From NCBI RefSeq assembly GCF_913774285.1, contig NZ_CAJYHX010000021.1:124001-188000 (forward strand): a stretch of 64,000 nt of DNA, given 5' to 3'. The notes under the pieces were generated by a model that saw nothing but the letters and a program-made list of their open reading frames with translations, searched no databases and was not told the DNA's origin. This DNA is from an uncultured Sphingomonas sp. GTDB lineage: Bacteria; Pseudomonadota; Alphaproteobacteria; Sphingomonadales; Sphingomonadaceae. This document shows positions 18,158 through 27,411 of the stretch, one piece after another. The stretch's first letter is position 1; every line of letters begins with the position of its first letter. The position numbers were made by a program, and so were the translations under genes.

Positions 18158-19789
18158 TTAGACGAGCCGCGAGTGCTTGACGGCGGCTTCGATGAAGCCC
18201 GCGAACAGCGGGTGCGGATCGAATGGCTTGGACTTGAGCTCGGGGTGGAACTGCACGCCGACGAACCAGGGATGGTCCGGCCGCTCGACGATCTCGGGCA
18301 GCGTGCCGTCGGGCGACATGCCCGAGAAGACGAGACCGCCTTCTTCCAGCACCGGCTTGTAGGCGGTGTTCACCTCATAGCGGTGGCGGTGGCGCTCGCT
18401 GATCGAGTCGGTGCCGTAGATCGAGGCGACGACGCTGTTGCCGCCGAGCTTGGCCGGATAGGCGCCCAGCCGCATCGTGCCGCCCAGATCGCCGCCTTCC
18501 TCGCGCTTCTGCAGGCCGTCGGCGGTCATCCATTCGGTGATCATGCCGACCACCGGCTCCTGCGTCGGGCCGAACTCGGTGGTCGAGGCGTCGGCGATGC
18601 CCTGGGCGCGGACGCCCTCGATGCACGCCATCTGCATGCCGAGGCAGATGCCGAAGAACGGCACGCCCCGCTCGCGCGCGAAGCGCACGCCGGCGATCTT
18701 GCCCTCGCTGCCGCGCTCGCCGAACCCGCCGGGGACGAGGATGCCGTGCATCGGCTCGAGCATCGCGGCGACTTCGGCCTCTTCCTGCTCGAACAATTCG
18801 GCGTCGAGCCAGCGGATATTGACCTTCACCTTGTTGGCGATGCCGCCATGGACCAGCGCCTCGGTGAGCGACTTATAGGCATCCGGCACGCCCATATACT
18901 TGCCGACCACGCCGATGGTAACTTCGCCCTCGGGGTTCTGCAGCCGCTCGACGATGCCGCTCCAGCGGCTGAGGTCGGGCGACGGGCCGGGCTCGATGCC
19001 GAAGGCCTTGAGCACTTCGCCGTCCAGGCCTTCGCCATGATACTGCAAGGGCACCGCATAGATGCTCTTGGCGTCGAGCGCCGGGATCACCGCCGAGGTC
19101 GGCACGTTGCAGAACTGCGCGATCTTGGCGCGCTCGCCAGCGGGCAGCGGACGCTCGGCACGGCATACCAGCACGTCGGGCTGGACACCGAGAGCAGCGA
19201 GCTCGCGCACACTATGCTGGGTCGGCTTGGTCTTGAGCTCGCCCGCGGCGGCGATGAACGGCACCAGCGTCACGTGGATGCTGACCGTCTGGCCGCGGCC
19301 GAGATCGTTGCGGAGCTGGCGAATCGCCTCGATGAACGGCAGCGACTCGATGTCGCCCACCGTGCCGCCGATTTCGCACAGCACGAAATCGAGATCCTCG
19401 GTCTCGGCCTGCGCGAACGCCTTGATCGCATCGGTGACGTGTGGGACGACCTGCACGGTTGCGCCCAGATAGTCGCCGCGACGCTCGCGCTCGATGATCG
19501 TCTTGTAGATCCGGCCCGACGTGACGTTGTCGGCCTGGCGCGCGGTCACGCCGGTGAAGCGCTCGTAATGCCCCAGGTCGAGATCGGTCTCGGCGCCGTC
19601 GTCGGTGACGTACACCTCACCATGCTGGTGCGGCGACATCGTGCCGGGATCGACGTTGAGATAGGGATCGAACTTGCGGATGCGGACTCGATAGCCACGG
19701 GCCTGGAGCAGCGCCGCGAGGCTCGCTGCCATGAGACCCTTGCCGAGCGAGGAGACCACGCCGCCGGTGATGAAGATGTACCGCGCCAT
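18158..19789 (-). CDS. pyrG: CTP synthase
   Basis: A 543-residue enzyme that makes CTP from UTP, ATP and glutamine in the cytosol. The N-terminal synthetase domain carries [19 protein letters not shown] and [28 protein letters not shown] in separate blocks. The C-terminal class-I glutamine amidotransferase domain has the nucleophile motif [10 protein letters not shown], and the His-Glu pair appears as GVQFHPEL. The length is standard. It lies downstream of secG, with the cyclophilin gene directly after. A hairpin in its leader is listed separately. Confidence 0.98.
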   Translation of the reverse strand: MARYIFITGGVVSSLGKGLMAASLAALLQARGYRVRIRKFDPYLNVDPGTMSPHQHGEVYVTDDGAETDLDLGHYERFTGVTARQADNVTSGRIYKTIIERERRGDYLGATVQVVPHVTDAIKAFAQAETEDLDFVLCEIGGTVGDIESLPFIEAIRQLRNDLGRGQTVSIHVTLVPFIAAAGELKTKPTQHSVRELAALGVQPDVLVCRAERPLPAGERAKIAQFCNVPTSAVIPALDAKSIYAVPLQYHGEGLDGEVLKAFGIEPGPSPDLSRWSGIVERLQNPEGEVTIGVVGKYMGVPDAYKSLTEALVHGGIANKVKVNIRWLDAELFEQEEAEVAAMLEPMHGILVPGGFGERGSEGKIAGVRFARERGVPFFGICLGMQMACIEGVRAQGIADASTTEFGPTQEPVVGMITEWMTADGLQKREEGGDLGGTMRLGAYPAKLGGNSVVASIYGTDSISERHRHRYEVNTAYKPVLEEGGLVFSGMSPDGTLPEIVERPDHPWFVGVQFHPELKSKPFDPHPLFAGFIEAAVKHSRLV

Positions 19790-19814
19790 GGGAGAAAACG
19801 CCTAACGTCAAAGG

Positions 19815-19851
19815 GCGCAGACCGGCAAGCGTTCGAATCCGCCGGTTGCGC
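19815..19851. other. Hairpin in the pyrG leader
   Basis: GCGCA-G-ACCGGC at 19815-19826 pairs with GCCGGTTGCGC at 19841-19851, with a single bulge. It lies 26 bases upstream of the pyrG start, between secG and pyrG. The U-run (ATTTTTA) is on the plus-strand side, so as a terminator it would face away from pyrG. It may be a processing or translation-control structure, or chance. Confidence 0.35.
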
Positions 19852-19896
19852 AATTTTTACGGTTAATTCGCCGCAAGCGCGGCGAACTACGGAAGC

Positions 19897-20253
19897 TTAC
19901 TGGCTGAACGGAACCGCGCTGTTGCCGGTGGGTGCCGTATCGTTGCCGGTGGGCGCCGGGGCGGTCGGGACCGTCAGCGGAGCGACCGCGGCGGGCGCCT
20001 TCTGCAGGCCCGCGTCGATCTTGGTCGAGTGCCGGGTGGCTGCCAGGAAGGCGAGCACGATGCTCATCAGGATGAACGCGGTCGCCAGGATCGCGGTCAA
20101 GCGGGTGAGGAAATCGGCCGCGCCGCGTGCCGACATGAGACCGGCCGGGCTGCCGCCCGAGGTGAGACCGCCACCCTCCGACTTCTGAACGAGGATCACC
20201 CCCACCAGCAGGGCGGCGATGATGAACTGTACGACGAGGAGGAAGGTGAACAT
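19897..20253 (-). CDS. secG: Preprotein translocase subunit SecG
   Basis: A 118-residue inner-membrane protein. The first membrane helix is FTFLLVVQFIIAALLVGVILV, followed by the family-defining QKSEGGGLTSGGSPAGLMSARGAADFLTR loop (read in parts) and a second helix (LATAFILMSIVLAFLAA). It belongs to SecYEG and assists the SecA cycle. The alanine/proline-rich C-terminal tail (APAAVAPLTVPTAPAPTGND...) is typical of alphaproteobacterial SecG. It lies upstream of pyrG in the same direction, separated by 107 bases. Confidence 0.95.
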   Translation of the reverse strand: MFTFLLVVQFIIAALLVGVILVQKSEGGGLTSGGSPAGLMSARGAADFLTRLTAILATAFILMSIVLAFLAATRHSTKIDAGLQKAPAAVAPLTVPTAPAPTGNDTAPTGNSAVPFSQ

Positions 20254-20474
20254 GAAATCCGGTGCCCGTTAGCGAAGGGCGCGACATAGGCGAGCCGTCC
20301 GGCGCAATCAACCGCCTGTTCCGCACCCGACTCCATCGTCGTTCCGCAACCCCATGGCGCATCAGCATTTTCGTCGCGCTTTTCGCACAACATTTCGCCC
20401 GCGCACTGAAACCTAGTTGTAAAATGCGCGTTTGTTTCTTCGGTTCGATGCCGTGCCGGGCCTGAAACGAACGA

Positions 20475-20846
20475 GTGGTGCTTGTGAACGCTATGTCCGA
20501 ACAGACCCTATGGGGATGGAAGAATACGCTGATCGATTATGTGCGGTCGGGAGAGCCCGATCTCACCAATCGGCAGATGGCGCTGCTGATGCTTGTATAT
20601 CTGGACCCCGGCCCCCATACGGTGCGCGGTCTGGCGCGGGCGCTCAACGTCTCGAAGCCGGTGGTCACGCGCGCCTTGAATCGCCTGGGCACGCTCGGCT
20701 ATCTGCGCCGCCAGCGCGACGACACCGACAAGCGCAACATCTTCGTAGCGCGTACCGCGGAAGGGGCAGAGTTTCTTGCAGAGTTCGGGCATTTCCTCGC
20801 TGGCAACACCATCAGCGAGCCAGTCCCAGAGCGCGCCGACGCGTAA
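20475..20846 (+). CDS. MarR-family winged-helix regulator
   Basis: A 123-residue DNA-binding protein. The winged helix is clear: LTNRQMALLMLVYLDPG, TVRGLARALNVSKPVVTRALNRL (read in parts), then the wing LRRQRDDTDKRNIFVARTAEG. The first codon is uncertain. GTG codons at 20475, 20478 and 20484 and an ATG at 20493 are all in frame, and none has a strong Shine-Dalgarno sequence. Its 3' end overlaps the start of the next gene by about 70 bases in a different frame, an unusually long overlap. The ligand and target genes are unknown; possible targets include itself and the downstream genes. Confidence 0.8.
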   Translation: MVLVNAMSEQTLWGWKNTLIDYVRSGEPDLTNRQMALLMLVYLDPGPHTVRGLARALNVSKPVVTRALNRLGTLGYLRRQRDDTDKRNIFVARTAEGAEFLAEFGHFLAGNTISEPVPERADA

Positions 20847-21156
20847 GCGCCTGGCGCTGGACGGCCGTTCGGCCGCGATCGATCCCCGGGTGGACGCCGT
20901 CCGCCCCGACATCGCCGATATCCGCCTGGCAGGCCGCGTCTTCGCGCCGCATTATGCGTCGCCGATGCCGCGGGTGATCCATTTCGAGACGCCGCTGCGC
21001 GCCTCGGCCAAGGGCGACGAGCCCGCCCTGACCACGCTCCGCGAGGGCGATGTGTTCGAGGTTCTCGAAATCGCCGGCAGCCACGCCTGGGGTGTCGCCC
21101 CGGGCCCAGCCCTGGTCGGCTATATCGACGCATCGGCCTTGGGGGAGACCGAATGA
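20776..21156 (+). CDS. SH3-like domain protein (N-terminal part of a C40-type hydrolase?)
   Basis: About 126 residues. The conserved-looking part is RLALDGRSAAIDPRVDAVRPDIADIRLAG-RVFAPHYASPMPR, then a bacterial SH3-like segment (PLRASAKGDEPALTTLREGDVFEVLEIAGSHAWGV, GYIDASALGE). Such segments are found ahead of NlpC/P60 catalytic domains in sphingomonads, but no catalytic domain follows, so this is either an independent SH3 protein or a shortened derivative. The start is uncertain: TTG at 20776 is the earliest plausible codon and lies inside the marR frame. Its stop overlaps the argC start by four bases (ATGA), so the two are coupled. Confidence 0.7.
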   Translation: MQSSGISSLATPSASQSQSAPTRKRLALDGRSAAIDPRVDAVRPDIADIRLAGRVFAPHYASPMPRVIHFETPLRASAKGDEPALTTLREGDVFEVLEIAGSHAWGVAPGPALVGYIDASALGETE

Positions 21157-22091
21157 TCGCGCGGGTGTTCATCGACGGCGCCGCGGGGACGACAGGCCTC
21201 GAGATTCGCGAGCGCCTTGCCGGGCGCGCCGAGATCGAGGTGATGGTCCTGGACGATCAGGACCGCAAGGATCCCAGGAAGCGCGCCGACGCGCTCAACG
21301 CCGCAGATTTCGTCATCCTCTGCCTGCCCGACGATGCGGCGCGCGAAGCGGTGGCGATGATCGAGAACGAGCGCACGCGGGTGATCGACGCCTCGACCGC
21401 CTACCGCACCGCCGCCGACTGGACCTATGGCTTCGCCGAGCTCGAGCCCGGCCAGGCTGCGGCGATCGCCGAGGCGGCGCGGGTGAGCAATCCCGGCTGC
21501 TATCCCACCGGCTTTCTCGCGCTGGTCCGCCCGCTGATCCGCGCCGGGCTGATCCCCCACGACTTTCCACTGAGCGTCAACGCCGTCTCGGGCTATTCGG
21601 GCGGTGGCCGCGCGATGATCGCCGAGTTTGAGGGCAGCGGCGCCGATGCGACCGATACCGCCTTCCGGCCCTATGGCCTGTCGCTCGCGCACAAGCATGT
21701 GCCCGAGATGCAGAAGCATGCGCGGATCGAGCATCCGCCGATCTTCCTGCCGTCGGTCGCCCGCACCTATCGCGGCATGATCGTGGAGGTGCCGCTGCCG
21801 TTGTTCGCCTTCACCCGAAAGCCGTCGGTCGAGGCGCTGGAGAACGTCCTGCGCGACGCCTATCGCGACTCGCCGGTGGTGCAGGTGCTGCCCGCCGATG
21901 TGGCGACAGTGAGCATCGAGGAAAATGCCGGCACCGATCGCCTGTCGGTCCGCGTGTTCGGCAATGACGATACCCGCCAGGCGCGGCTGATCGCCACGCT
22001 CGACAATCTCGGCAAGGGCGCCGCGGGTGCCGCGGTGCAGAACCTCAACATCATGGCCGGGCTAGAACCGACTGCGGGGCTGGTTCTCTGA
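21153..22091 (+). CDS. argC: N-acetyl-gamma-glutamyl-phosphate reductase (short type)
   Basis: A 312-residue NADPH-dependent reductase for the third step of arginine synthesis. The nucleotide-binding start is VFIDGAAGTTGLEIRERL, and the catalytic cysteine lies in NPGCYPTGFLALVRPL. The length and the AGTTGLEI motif place it in the shorter type-2 ArgC group rather than the 340-350-residue type. It is coupled by an ATGA overlap to the preceding SH3-like gene. A hairpin follows the stop. No other arg gene is in the window. Confidence 0.95.
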   Translation: MIARVFIDGAAGTTGLEIRERLAGRAEIEVMVLDDQDRKDPRKRADALNAADFVILCLPDDAAREAVAMIENERTRVIDASTAYRTAADWTYGFAELEPGQAAAIAEAARVSNPGCYPTGFLALVRPLIRAGLIPHDFPLSVNAVSGYSGGGRAMIAEFEGSGADATDTAFRPYGLSLAHKHVPEMQKHARIEHPPIFLPSVARTYRGMIVEVPLPLFAFTRKPSVEALENVLRDAYRDSPVVQVLPADVATVSIEENAGTDRLSVRVFGNDDTRQARLIATLDNLGKGAAGAAVQNLNIMAGLEPTAGLVL

Positions 22092-22100
22092 GCGTCCGGA

Positions 22101-22126
22101 TTCCCCTCCCGTACGCGGGAGGGGAA
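22101..22126. terminator. Perfect hairpin after argC
   Basis: TTCCCCTCCCG and CGGGAGGGGAA form an 11-bp stem around TACG, nine bases after the argC stop. There is no T-run, so it may be a terminator-like end or a short dispersed palindrome of the CCCCTCCCG...CGGGAGGGG kind. Confidence 0.5.
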
Positions 22127-22228
22127 ATCAAACTTCAAAATCTGCCGCCTTCGCATACCTATTCCTCCCCTTCGGCTTGATCTTTCGGCCGCATTGGTGT
22201 CTCGCGGGGCGAACCAATCGAGAGGGAA

Positions 22229-23689
22229 ATGATGCTTCAGCCCGTCGGCAAATTGCTTCTGTTCGGTGCCACCGGTGATCTGGCGCAGCGTATGCTGCTC
22301 CCCTCGCTCTACGCGCTGCACGCCGATGGGCTGCTTCCCGATGGCCTCACCATCACCGGCACTGCACGCTCCGAATATGACGACGACGGCTATCGCGCCT
22401 TCGCCGCCAAGGCGCTCGACCAGTTCCTGCCCGCCGACCGGAAGGACGACAGCGCTGTCGCCGGCTTCCTGCAGCGCGTGCACTATCAGACGCTCGATGC
22501 CTCGCAGACCGATGGCTATGCCGCGTTGAAGGACAAGCTGGGCGACATCTCGGGCGGGCTCGCCATCTTCCTGTCGACCGCGCCCTGGCTGTTCGGTCCG
22601 ACGATCAAGGGGCTCGAATCAGCTGGCCTCGCCGGCGAGAATGTCCGCATCAGCCTGGAAAAGCCGCTCGGCCGCGACCTCGCCTCCAGCCGCGAGATCA
22701 ACGACATCGTGGCCGAAGCCTTCCCCGAGGAGCGCACCTTCCGCATTGACCACTATCTCGGCAAGGAGACGGTGCAGAACATCCTGGCGCTGCGCTTCGG
22801 CAACTCGCTGTTCGAGCCGGTGTGGAACGCCCGCGGCATCGACAGTGTGCAGATCACCGTCTCGGAGACGGTGGGCCTCGAAGGCCGCGCCGGCTTCTAC
22901 GAGGATACCGGCGCGCTGCGCGACATGGTGCAGAACCATATGCTCCAACTGGTCGCGCTGATCGCGATGGAGCCCCCTGCCCGCTTCGACGGCACCTCAA
23001 TCCGTGACGAGAAGGTCAAGGTCCTGCGTTCGCTGCGCAAGATCCCAGCTGCCGAGGCCCCCAACCTCACCGTGATCGGCCAATATGGCGGCGGTGCCGT
23101 TAAGGGGCAGATCGTCCGCGATTATGCCACCGATCTCGGCAAGGACTCTCGCACCGAGACCTTCGTCGCGATCAAGGCGCATGTCGACAATTGGCGCTGG
23201 CAGGGCGTTCCCTTCTATCTCCGCACCGGCAAGCGCCTCGCCGAGCGCCGCTCCGAAATCGTCATCCAGTTCAAGCCGGTGCCGCACTCGATCTTCGCCG
23301 AGCGCGGCGGCATGCTCCAGCCCAACGCGCTGGTCATCCGCCTGCAGCCCGAGGAATATGTCCAGCTGCTGGTGATGGCCAAGCAGCCGGGCCTCGACCG
23401 CGAAGGCTATCGCCTGCGCGAAGTGCCGCTCAACCTGAGCCTCGACACCGAATTCGCGGGTACCACCCGCCGCATCGCCTATGAGCGCCTGCTGCTCGAT
23501 CTGATCGAGGGCGACCCCACGCTGTTCGTCCGCCGCGACGAGGTGGAAGCGCAATGGGAATGGATCGACGCGATCCGCGCCGGCTGGGACGCCAACGACC
23601 TCAAGCCCAAGCCCTATGCTTCGGGCAGCTGGGGCCCCTCGCTCTCGATCGCGCTCACCGAGCGCGACGGGGTGCACTGGCACGAATGA
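22229..23689 (+). CDS. zwf: Glucose-6-phosphate 1-dehydrogenase
   Basis: A 486-residue enzyme oxidising glucose-6-phosphate to 6-phosphogluconolactone with NAD(P)+. The coenzyme loop reads FGATGDLAQRMLLPSLYALH, and the substrate-site motif RIDHYLGKE contains the catalytic region. EKPLGRDLASS is also present. It is the first gene of the Entner-Doudoroff cluster. Two ATGs in tandem (22229 and 22232) follow GAGAGGGAA, and either could be used. ATTGGT (22193-22198) and ACCAAT (22213-22218) form an inverted repeat just before the Shine-Dalgarno, a possible regulator site of unknown identity. Confidence 0.97.
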   Translation: MMLQPVGKLLLFGATGDLAQRMLLPSLYALHADGLLPDGLTITGTARSEYDDDGYRAFAAKALDQFLPADRKDDSAVAGFLQRVHYQTLDASQTDGYAALKDKLGDISGGLAIFLSTAPWLFGPTIKGLESAGLAGENVRISLEKPLGRDLASSREINDIVAEAFPEERTFRIDHYLGKETVQNILALRFGNSLFEPVWNARGIDSVQITVSETVGLEGRAGFYEDTGALRDMVQNHMLQLVALIAMEPPARFDGTSIRDEKVKVLRSLRKIPAAEAPNLTVIGQYGGGAVKGQIVRDYATDLGKDSRTETFVAIKAHVDNWRWQGVPFYLRTGKRLAERRSEIVIQFKPVPHSIFAERGGMLQPNALVIRLQPEEYVQLLVMAKQPGLDREGYRLREVPLNLSLDTEFAGTTRRIAYERLLLDLIEGDPTLFVRRDEVEAQWEWIDAIRAGWDANDLKPKPYASGSWGPSLSIALTERDGVHWHE

Positions 23690-23783
23690 TCGGGAGGGGG
23701 AGCGCAATCGCCCCCCTGCCCCTATATCGGACCCGCGCGGCTGGACGGCCGCCTTGCGGTCCCACCAAATTGAAGGAGCTTAC

Positions 23784-24491
23784 ATGACGACCGAAATCGA
23801 ATGGTGGGACTATGAAGACGCCGCCGAGATGGGCGACGCGCTCGCCGGCGACGTGCAGTTCATCATCGAGAGCGCGATCGACGCGCGCGGCGCCGCGGTC
23901 ATCGCGCTTGCCGGCGGCCGCACGCCGGGCCCGATCTACGCCAAGCTGAGCAAGGCCAAGCTCGACTGGAAGCGCGTCACGATCATCCCCACCGACGATC
24001 GCATCGTGCCGATGGGCGATCCGATGTCGAACGTCACCGGCCTCGCCAAGGTGTTCCTGCCGCTCGGCGCGCGGGTGATCCCGGTCGTCAGCGAGAAGGC
24101 CGACGACTATAAGGCCGCCGGCCGCGCGGCGGACGCGCGCCTGCAGGATTTCCACTGGCCGCTCGATCTCTGCCTGCTCGGCATGGGCGCCGATGGCCAC
24201 ACCGCCTCGATCTTCCCCGGCCCTGACCTCGCCGAGGCACTGACCGGCCCCAAGGAGCGCCGCGCGCTGGGCGTGATGCCCGACCCGCTGCCGCCCGAGG
24301 CCCCGGTCGCCCGCGTGTCGCTGTCGCTCGCTGCGATCGTCTCGGCGCGCGCGCTGATGATCGCGATTACCGGCCAGGAGAAGAAGGACGTGCTGGAGCG
24401 CGCCATTGCCGAGGGCGCCGGCTCGACCCTGCCGATCGGCCGCGTCCTCGCCGAAACCGAACTGCCCGTCGACATCCACTGGAGCCTGTAA
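23784..24491 (+). CDS. pgl: 6-phosphogluconolactonase
   Basis: A 235-residue hydrolase converting 6-phosphogluconolactone to 6-phosphogluconate. NagB-like fold motifs are visible: VIALAGGRTPGPIYAKLSK, ILPTDDRIVP-like IIPTDDRIVPMGDPMSN, and LLGMGADGHTASIFPG, all typical of DevB-type lactonases. I start at 23784 because GAAGGAGCTTAC lies right before this ATG and the product MTTEIEWWDYEDAAEM matches the family N-terminus; the frame stays open further upstream but without a ribosome site. The stop codon directly abuts the edd start. Confidence 0.96.
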   Translation: MTTEIEWWDYEDAAEMGDALAGDVQFIIESAIDARGAAVIALAGGRTPGPIYAKLSKAKLDWKRVTIIPTDDRIVPMGDPMSNVTGLAKVFLPLGARVIPVVSEKADDYKAAGRAADARLQDFHWPLDLCLLGMGADGHTASIFPGPDLAEALTGPKERRALGVMPDPLPPEAPVARVSLSLAAIVSARALMIAITGQEKKDVLERAIAEGAGSTLPIGRVLAETELPVDIHWSL

Positions 24492-26315
24492 ATGGCCAAT
24501 CTGCACGCCGAAATCGCAGCCGTCACCGATCGGGTGATCGAGCGGTCCAAGGCCGGCCGTACCGCCTATCTCGACCTGATCCGCCGCGAGCACGAATCGG
24601 GCAATGATCGGCCGAAGCTGGGCTGCGCCAACCTCGCCCACGCCTATGCCGGCACCGAGGAACAGCGCGATGCGCTGAAGGCGGGCAACCGCATGAACAT
24701 CGGCATCGTGACGTCTTACAACGACATGCTGTCGGCCCATGCACCCTATTATCGCTATCCCGAGCAGCTGAAGGTGTGGGCGATGGAAGCCGGCGCCACC
24801 GCGCAGGTGGCGGGCGGCGTGCCGGCAATGTGCGACGGCGTCACCCAGGGCTATCAGGGCATGGAGCTGTCGCTGTTCAGCCGCGACACCATCGCGATGG
24901 CCACCGCGGTGTCGCTCAGCCACCGCGTGTTCGAGGGCGCGGCGCTGCTCGGCATCTGCGACAAGATCGTGCCGGGCCTGCTGATGGGCGCGCTGCGCTT
25001 CGGCCACCTGCCGATGGTACTGATCCCGGGCGGCCCGATGCGCTCCGGCCTGCCCAACAAGGAAAAGGCCGCGGTCCGCGAACGCTATGCCGAGGGCAAG
25101 GCGACGCGCGAAGAGCTGCTCGATTCCGAGATCGCCGCCTATCACGGCAAGGGCACCTGCACCTTTTATGGCACCGCCAACTCCAACCAGATGATGATGG
25201 AGGCGATGGGCCTCCACGTCCCCGGCTCGGCCTTCGCCAATCCGGGCACCAAGCTGCGCCAGGAGCTGACCCGCCACGCCGTCCATCGCCTCGCCGAGAT
25301 CGGCTGGAACGGTGACGATTACCGCCCGATCGGCCATGTCGTCGACGAGCGGGCGATCGTGAACGCGGCGATCGTCCTGCTCGCCACGGGCGGCTCGACC
25401 AACCACCTGATCCACGTCCCCGCCTTCGCGCGCGCGGCCGGCATCACCATCGACTGGGAGGATTTCGATCGCCTCTCGCGGGTCGTGCCCTTGCTCACCC
25501 GCGTCTATCCGAATGGTTCGGCCGACGTGAACCAGTTCGAGGATGCCGGCGGCCCGTCCTTCGTCATCAAGGAACTGCTCCGCGCCGGGCTGATGCACGG
25601 CGACGCGCTGACCATCGCCAAGGACGGCATGGCCGCCTATGGCCGCAAGCCCGATATCGAGGGCGACGCGCTGGTCTGGACCGAGCATGGCGAAAAGAGC
25701 AACGACGAGAATATCGTCCGCACGGTCGAGACCGCCTTCTCCCCCGAGGGCGGTTTCCGCATCCTCAAGGGCAATATCGGCCGCGCCTGCATCAAGGTCT
25801 CGGCGGTCGAGCGCGAGCGCTGGATCATCGAGGCTCCGGCCCGCGTGTTCTCGGACCAGCTGGACGTGCTGGAAGCGTTCAAGGCCGGTGAGCTGGAGCG
25901 CGACGTGATCGTCGTGGTCCGCTTCCAGGGCCCGCGCGCCAACGGCATGCCCGAACTGCACAAGCTCACCCCGCAGCTGGGCGTGCTCCAGAACCGCGGC
26001 TTCAAGGTGGCGCTGGTCACCGACGGGCGTATGTCGGGCGCCAGCGGCAAGGTGCCGGCGGCGATCCACCTGTCGCCCGAAGCGCTGGGCGGCGGCCCGA
26101 TCGGCAAGGTGCGCGACGGCGACATCCTCCGCCTGGACGCCGAGAACGGCACGCTGGAGGCGCTGGTACCTGCGGACGAGTGGGACGCGCGCGAACAGGC
26201 CGCCCCGCCCCCGCCCGCTATCGGCACTGGCCGCGAGCTGTTCGCGATGATGCGCCATCACTGCGACGAAGCCGAAAAGGGCGCGTCGGCGATGCTGCAC
26301 GAAGCGGGCCTGTAA
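24492..26315 (+). CDS. edd: Phosphogluconate dehydratase
   Basis: A 607-residue iron-sulfur dehydratase of the IlvD/Edd family, making 2-keto-3-deoxy-6-phosphogluconate. Family landmarks are [36 protein letters not shown] and [17 protein letters not shown], which contribute [4Fe-4S]-ligand cysteines, plus [18 protein letters not shown] near the C-terminus. The PGGPMRSG and [12 protein letters not shown] segments favour Edd over dihydroxy-acid dehydratase. The ATG follows the pgl stop without a gap, so translation is probably coupled. Confidence 0.97.
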   Translation: MANLHAEIAAVTDRVIERSKAGRTAYLDLIRREHESGNDRPKLGCANLAHAYAGTEEQRDALKAGNRMNIGIVTSYNDMLSAHAPYYRYPEQLKVWAMEAGATAQVAGGVPAMCDGVTQGYQGMELSLFSRDTIAMATAVSLSHRVFEGAALLGICDKIVPGLLMGALRFGHLPMVLIPGGPMRSGLPNKEKAAVRERYAEGKATREELLDSEIAAYHGKGTCTFYGTANSNQMMMEAMGLHVPGSAFANPGTKLRQELTRHAVHRLAEIGWNGDDYRPIGHVVDERAIVNAAIVLLATGGSTNHLIHVPAFARAAGITIDWEDFDRLSRVVPLLTRVYPNGSADVNQFEDAGGPSFVIKELLRAGLMHGDALTIAKDGMAAYGRKPDIEGDALVWTEHGEKSNDENIVRTVETAFSPEGGFRILKGNIGRACIKVSAVERERWIIEAPARVFSDQLDVLEAFKAGELERDVIVVVRFQGPRANGMPELHKLTPQLGVLQNRGFKVALVTDGRMSGASGKVPAAIHLSPEALGGGPIGKVRDGDILRLDAENGTLEALVPADEWDAREQAAPPPPAIGTGRELFAMMRHHCDEAEKGASAMLHEAGL

Positions 26316-26348
26316 GACTGTAACGCATGTAAATCATATCCGGTACGA

Positions 26349-26373
26349 CCGCGCGGACTTTACATCCGCGCGG
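26349..26373 (+). other. Perfect hairpin in the edd-glk gap
   Basis: CCGCGCGGA pairs with TCCGCGCGG around CTTTACA in the 127-base gap between edd and glk. No U-run follows. It could be a processing or partial-termination site that sets different levels of the upstream and downstream cistrons. Confidence 0.5.
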
Positions 26374-26442
26374 CGGACGGGAAGAAGAACGGCCGCCTGC
26401 TGGCAACGTTGACAGGGGCGCCAGAGAGAGGATCGAAATCGG

Positions 26443-27411
26443 ATGGAAGTCGTCGCCGTCGACATCGGGGGGACCCACGCGCGCTTTGCGGTGGCAGAGG
26501 TCGCGGAAGGCCGCGTCGTCTCGCTCAGCGAGCCGATCACCCAGAAGGTGGCCGAACATCCAAGTCTCCAGCTCGCCTGGCGTGCCTTTGGCGAAAAGCT
26601 CGGCCGGCCGGTGCCCAAGGCCGCCGCGATCGCGGTCGCCTCGCCAATCAACGGCGACCTCATCAAGCTTACCAACAATCCCTGGATCATCCGCCCGCCG
26701 CTGATCCCCGATCGGCTGGGTGCCGACACCTGGACGATCGTCAATGATTTCGAGGCGATCGGCCATGCCGTCGCCCAGCTCGAGAACGAAGCCTTCCTGC
26801 ACCTCTGCGGACCCGAAACGCCGCTGCCGGACAAGGGCTCGATCACCGTCTGCGGGCCGGGCACCGGGCTCGGCGTCGCCCAGGTATTCCGCCACCGGGG
26901 CGGCTACGACATCATCGCCACAGAAGGCGGCCATAGCGATTTCGCCCCGCTCGACGCGATCGAGGACGCGCTGGTGAAGCGCCTGCGTCGCACCTATCAG
27001 CGCGTCTCCAAGGAACGCATCGTCGCCGGCCCGGCGATCGTCTCGATCTACGAGACGCTGGCCGATCTCGAAGGCGTGCCGGTCGCCCGCCTCGACGACA
27101 AGGCGATCTGGACGCTGGCGCTGGAAGGCAAGGACAGCCTGGCGGTGGCCGCGCTCGACCGCTTCTGCCTCAGCCTCGGCGCCGTCGCCGGTGACCTCGC
27201 GCTGGCGCATGGCCCGAAGGCCGTGGTCATTGCAGGCGGTCTGGGCTTGCGCCTCAAGGACCATCTGCTGCAATCGGGGTTCGGCGAGCGATTCGTTGCC
27301 AAGGGGCGTTTCCGCTCCCTGATGGCGACGATCCCCGTCAAGCTGATCACCCATCCCCAGCCGGGCCTGTACGGCGCTGCCGCCGCCTTCGCCCAGGAGC
27401 ATGCACAGTGA
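26443..27411 (+). CDS. glk: Glucokinase (Glk, hexokinase-like bacterial type)
   Basis: A 322-residue enzyme phosphorylating glucose with ATP. The phosphate-1 motif DIGGTHARFAV begins near residue 6. INGDLIKLTNNPWII, VNDFEAIGHAV and the phosphate-2/adenosine region CGPGTGLGVAQVF are all present, as is EGGHSDFAPLD. This is the PF02685-type enzyme rather than an ROK kinase, since the ROK zinc motif is absent. It lies between edd and eda, so free glucose can feed the Entner-Doudoroff pathway directly. Its stop overlaps the eda GTG start. Confidence 0.96.
   Translation: MEVVAVDIGGTHARFAVAEVAEGRVVSLSEPITQKVAEHPSLQLAWRAFGEKLGRPVPKAAAIAVASPINGDLIKLTNNPWIIRPPLIPDRLGADTWTIVNDFEAIGHAVAQLENEAFLHLCGPETPLPDKGSITVCGPGTGLGVAQVFRHRGGYDIIATEGGHSDFAPLDAIEDALVKRLRRTYQRVSKERIVAGPAIVSIYETLADLEGVPVARLDDKAIWTLALEGKDSLAVAALDRFCLSLGAVAGDLALAHGPKAVVIAGGLGLRLKDHLLQSGFGERFVAKGRFRSLMATIPVKLITHPQPGLYGAAAAFAQEHAQ

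Noticed and set aside
19830..19850. GTTCGAATCC, a tRNA T-loop-like string on the plus strand
   Set aside because: The flanking five bases cannot pair as a T-stem, and a tRNA would extend back into the pyrG coding start.
22141..22228. HexR-type operator upstream of zwf
   Set aside because: No TGTAATTAAATTACA-like sequence is present. Only a short ATTGGT/ACCAAT repeat was seen.
23655..26300. 881-codon open frame antisense to pgl and edd
   Set aside because: Same reasoning: both sense genes are complete and family-typical.
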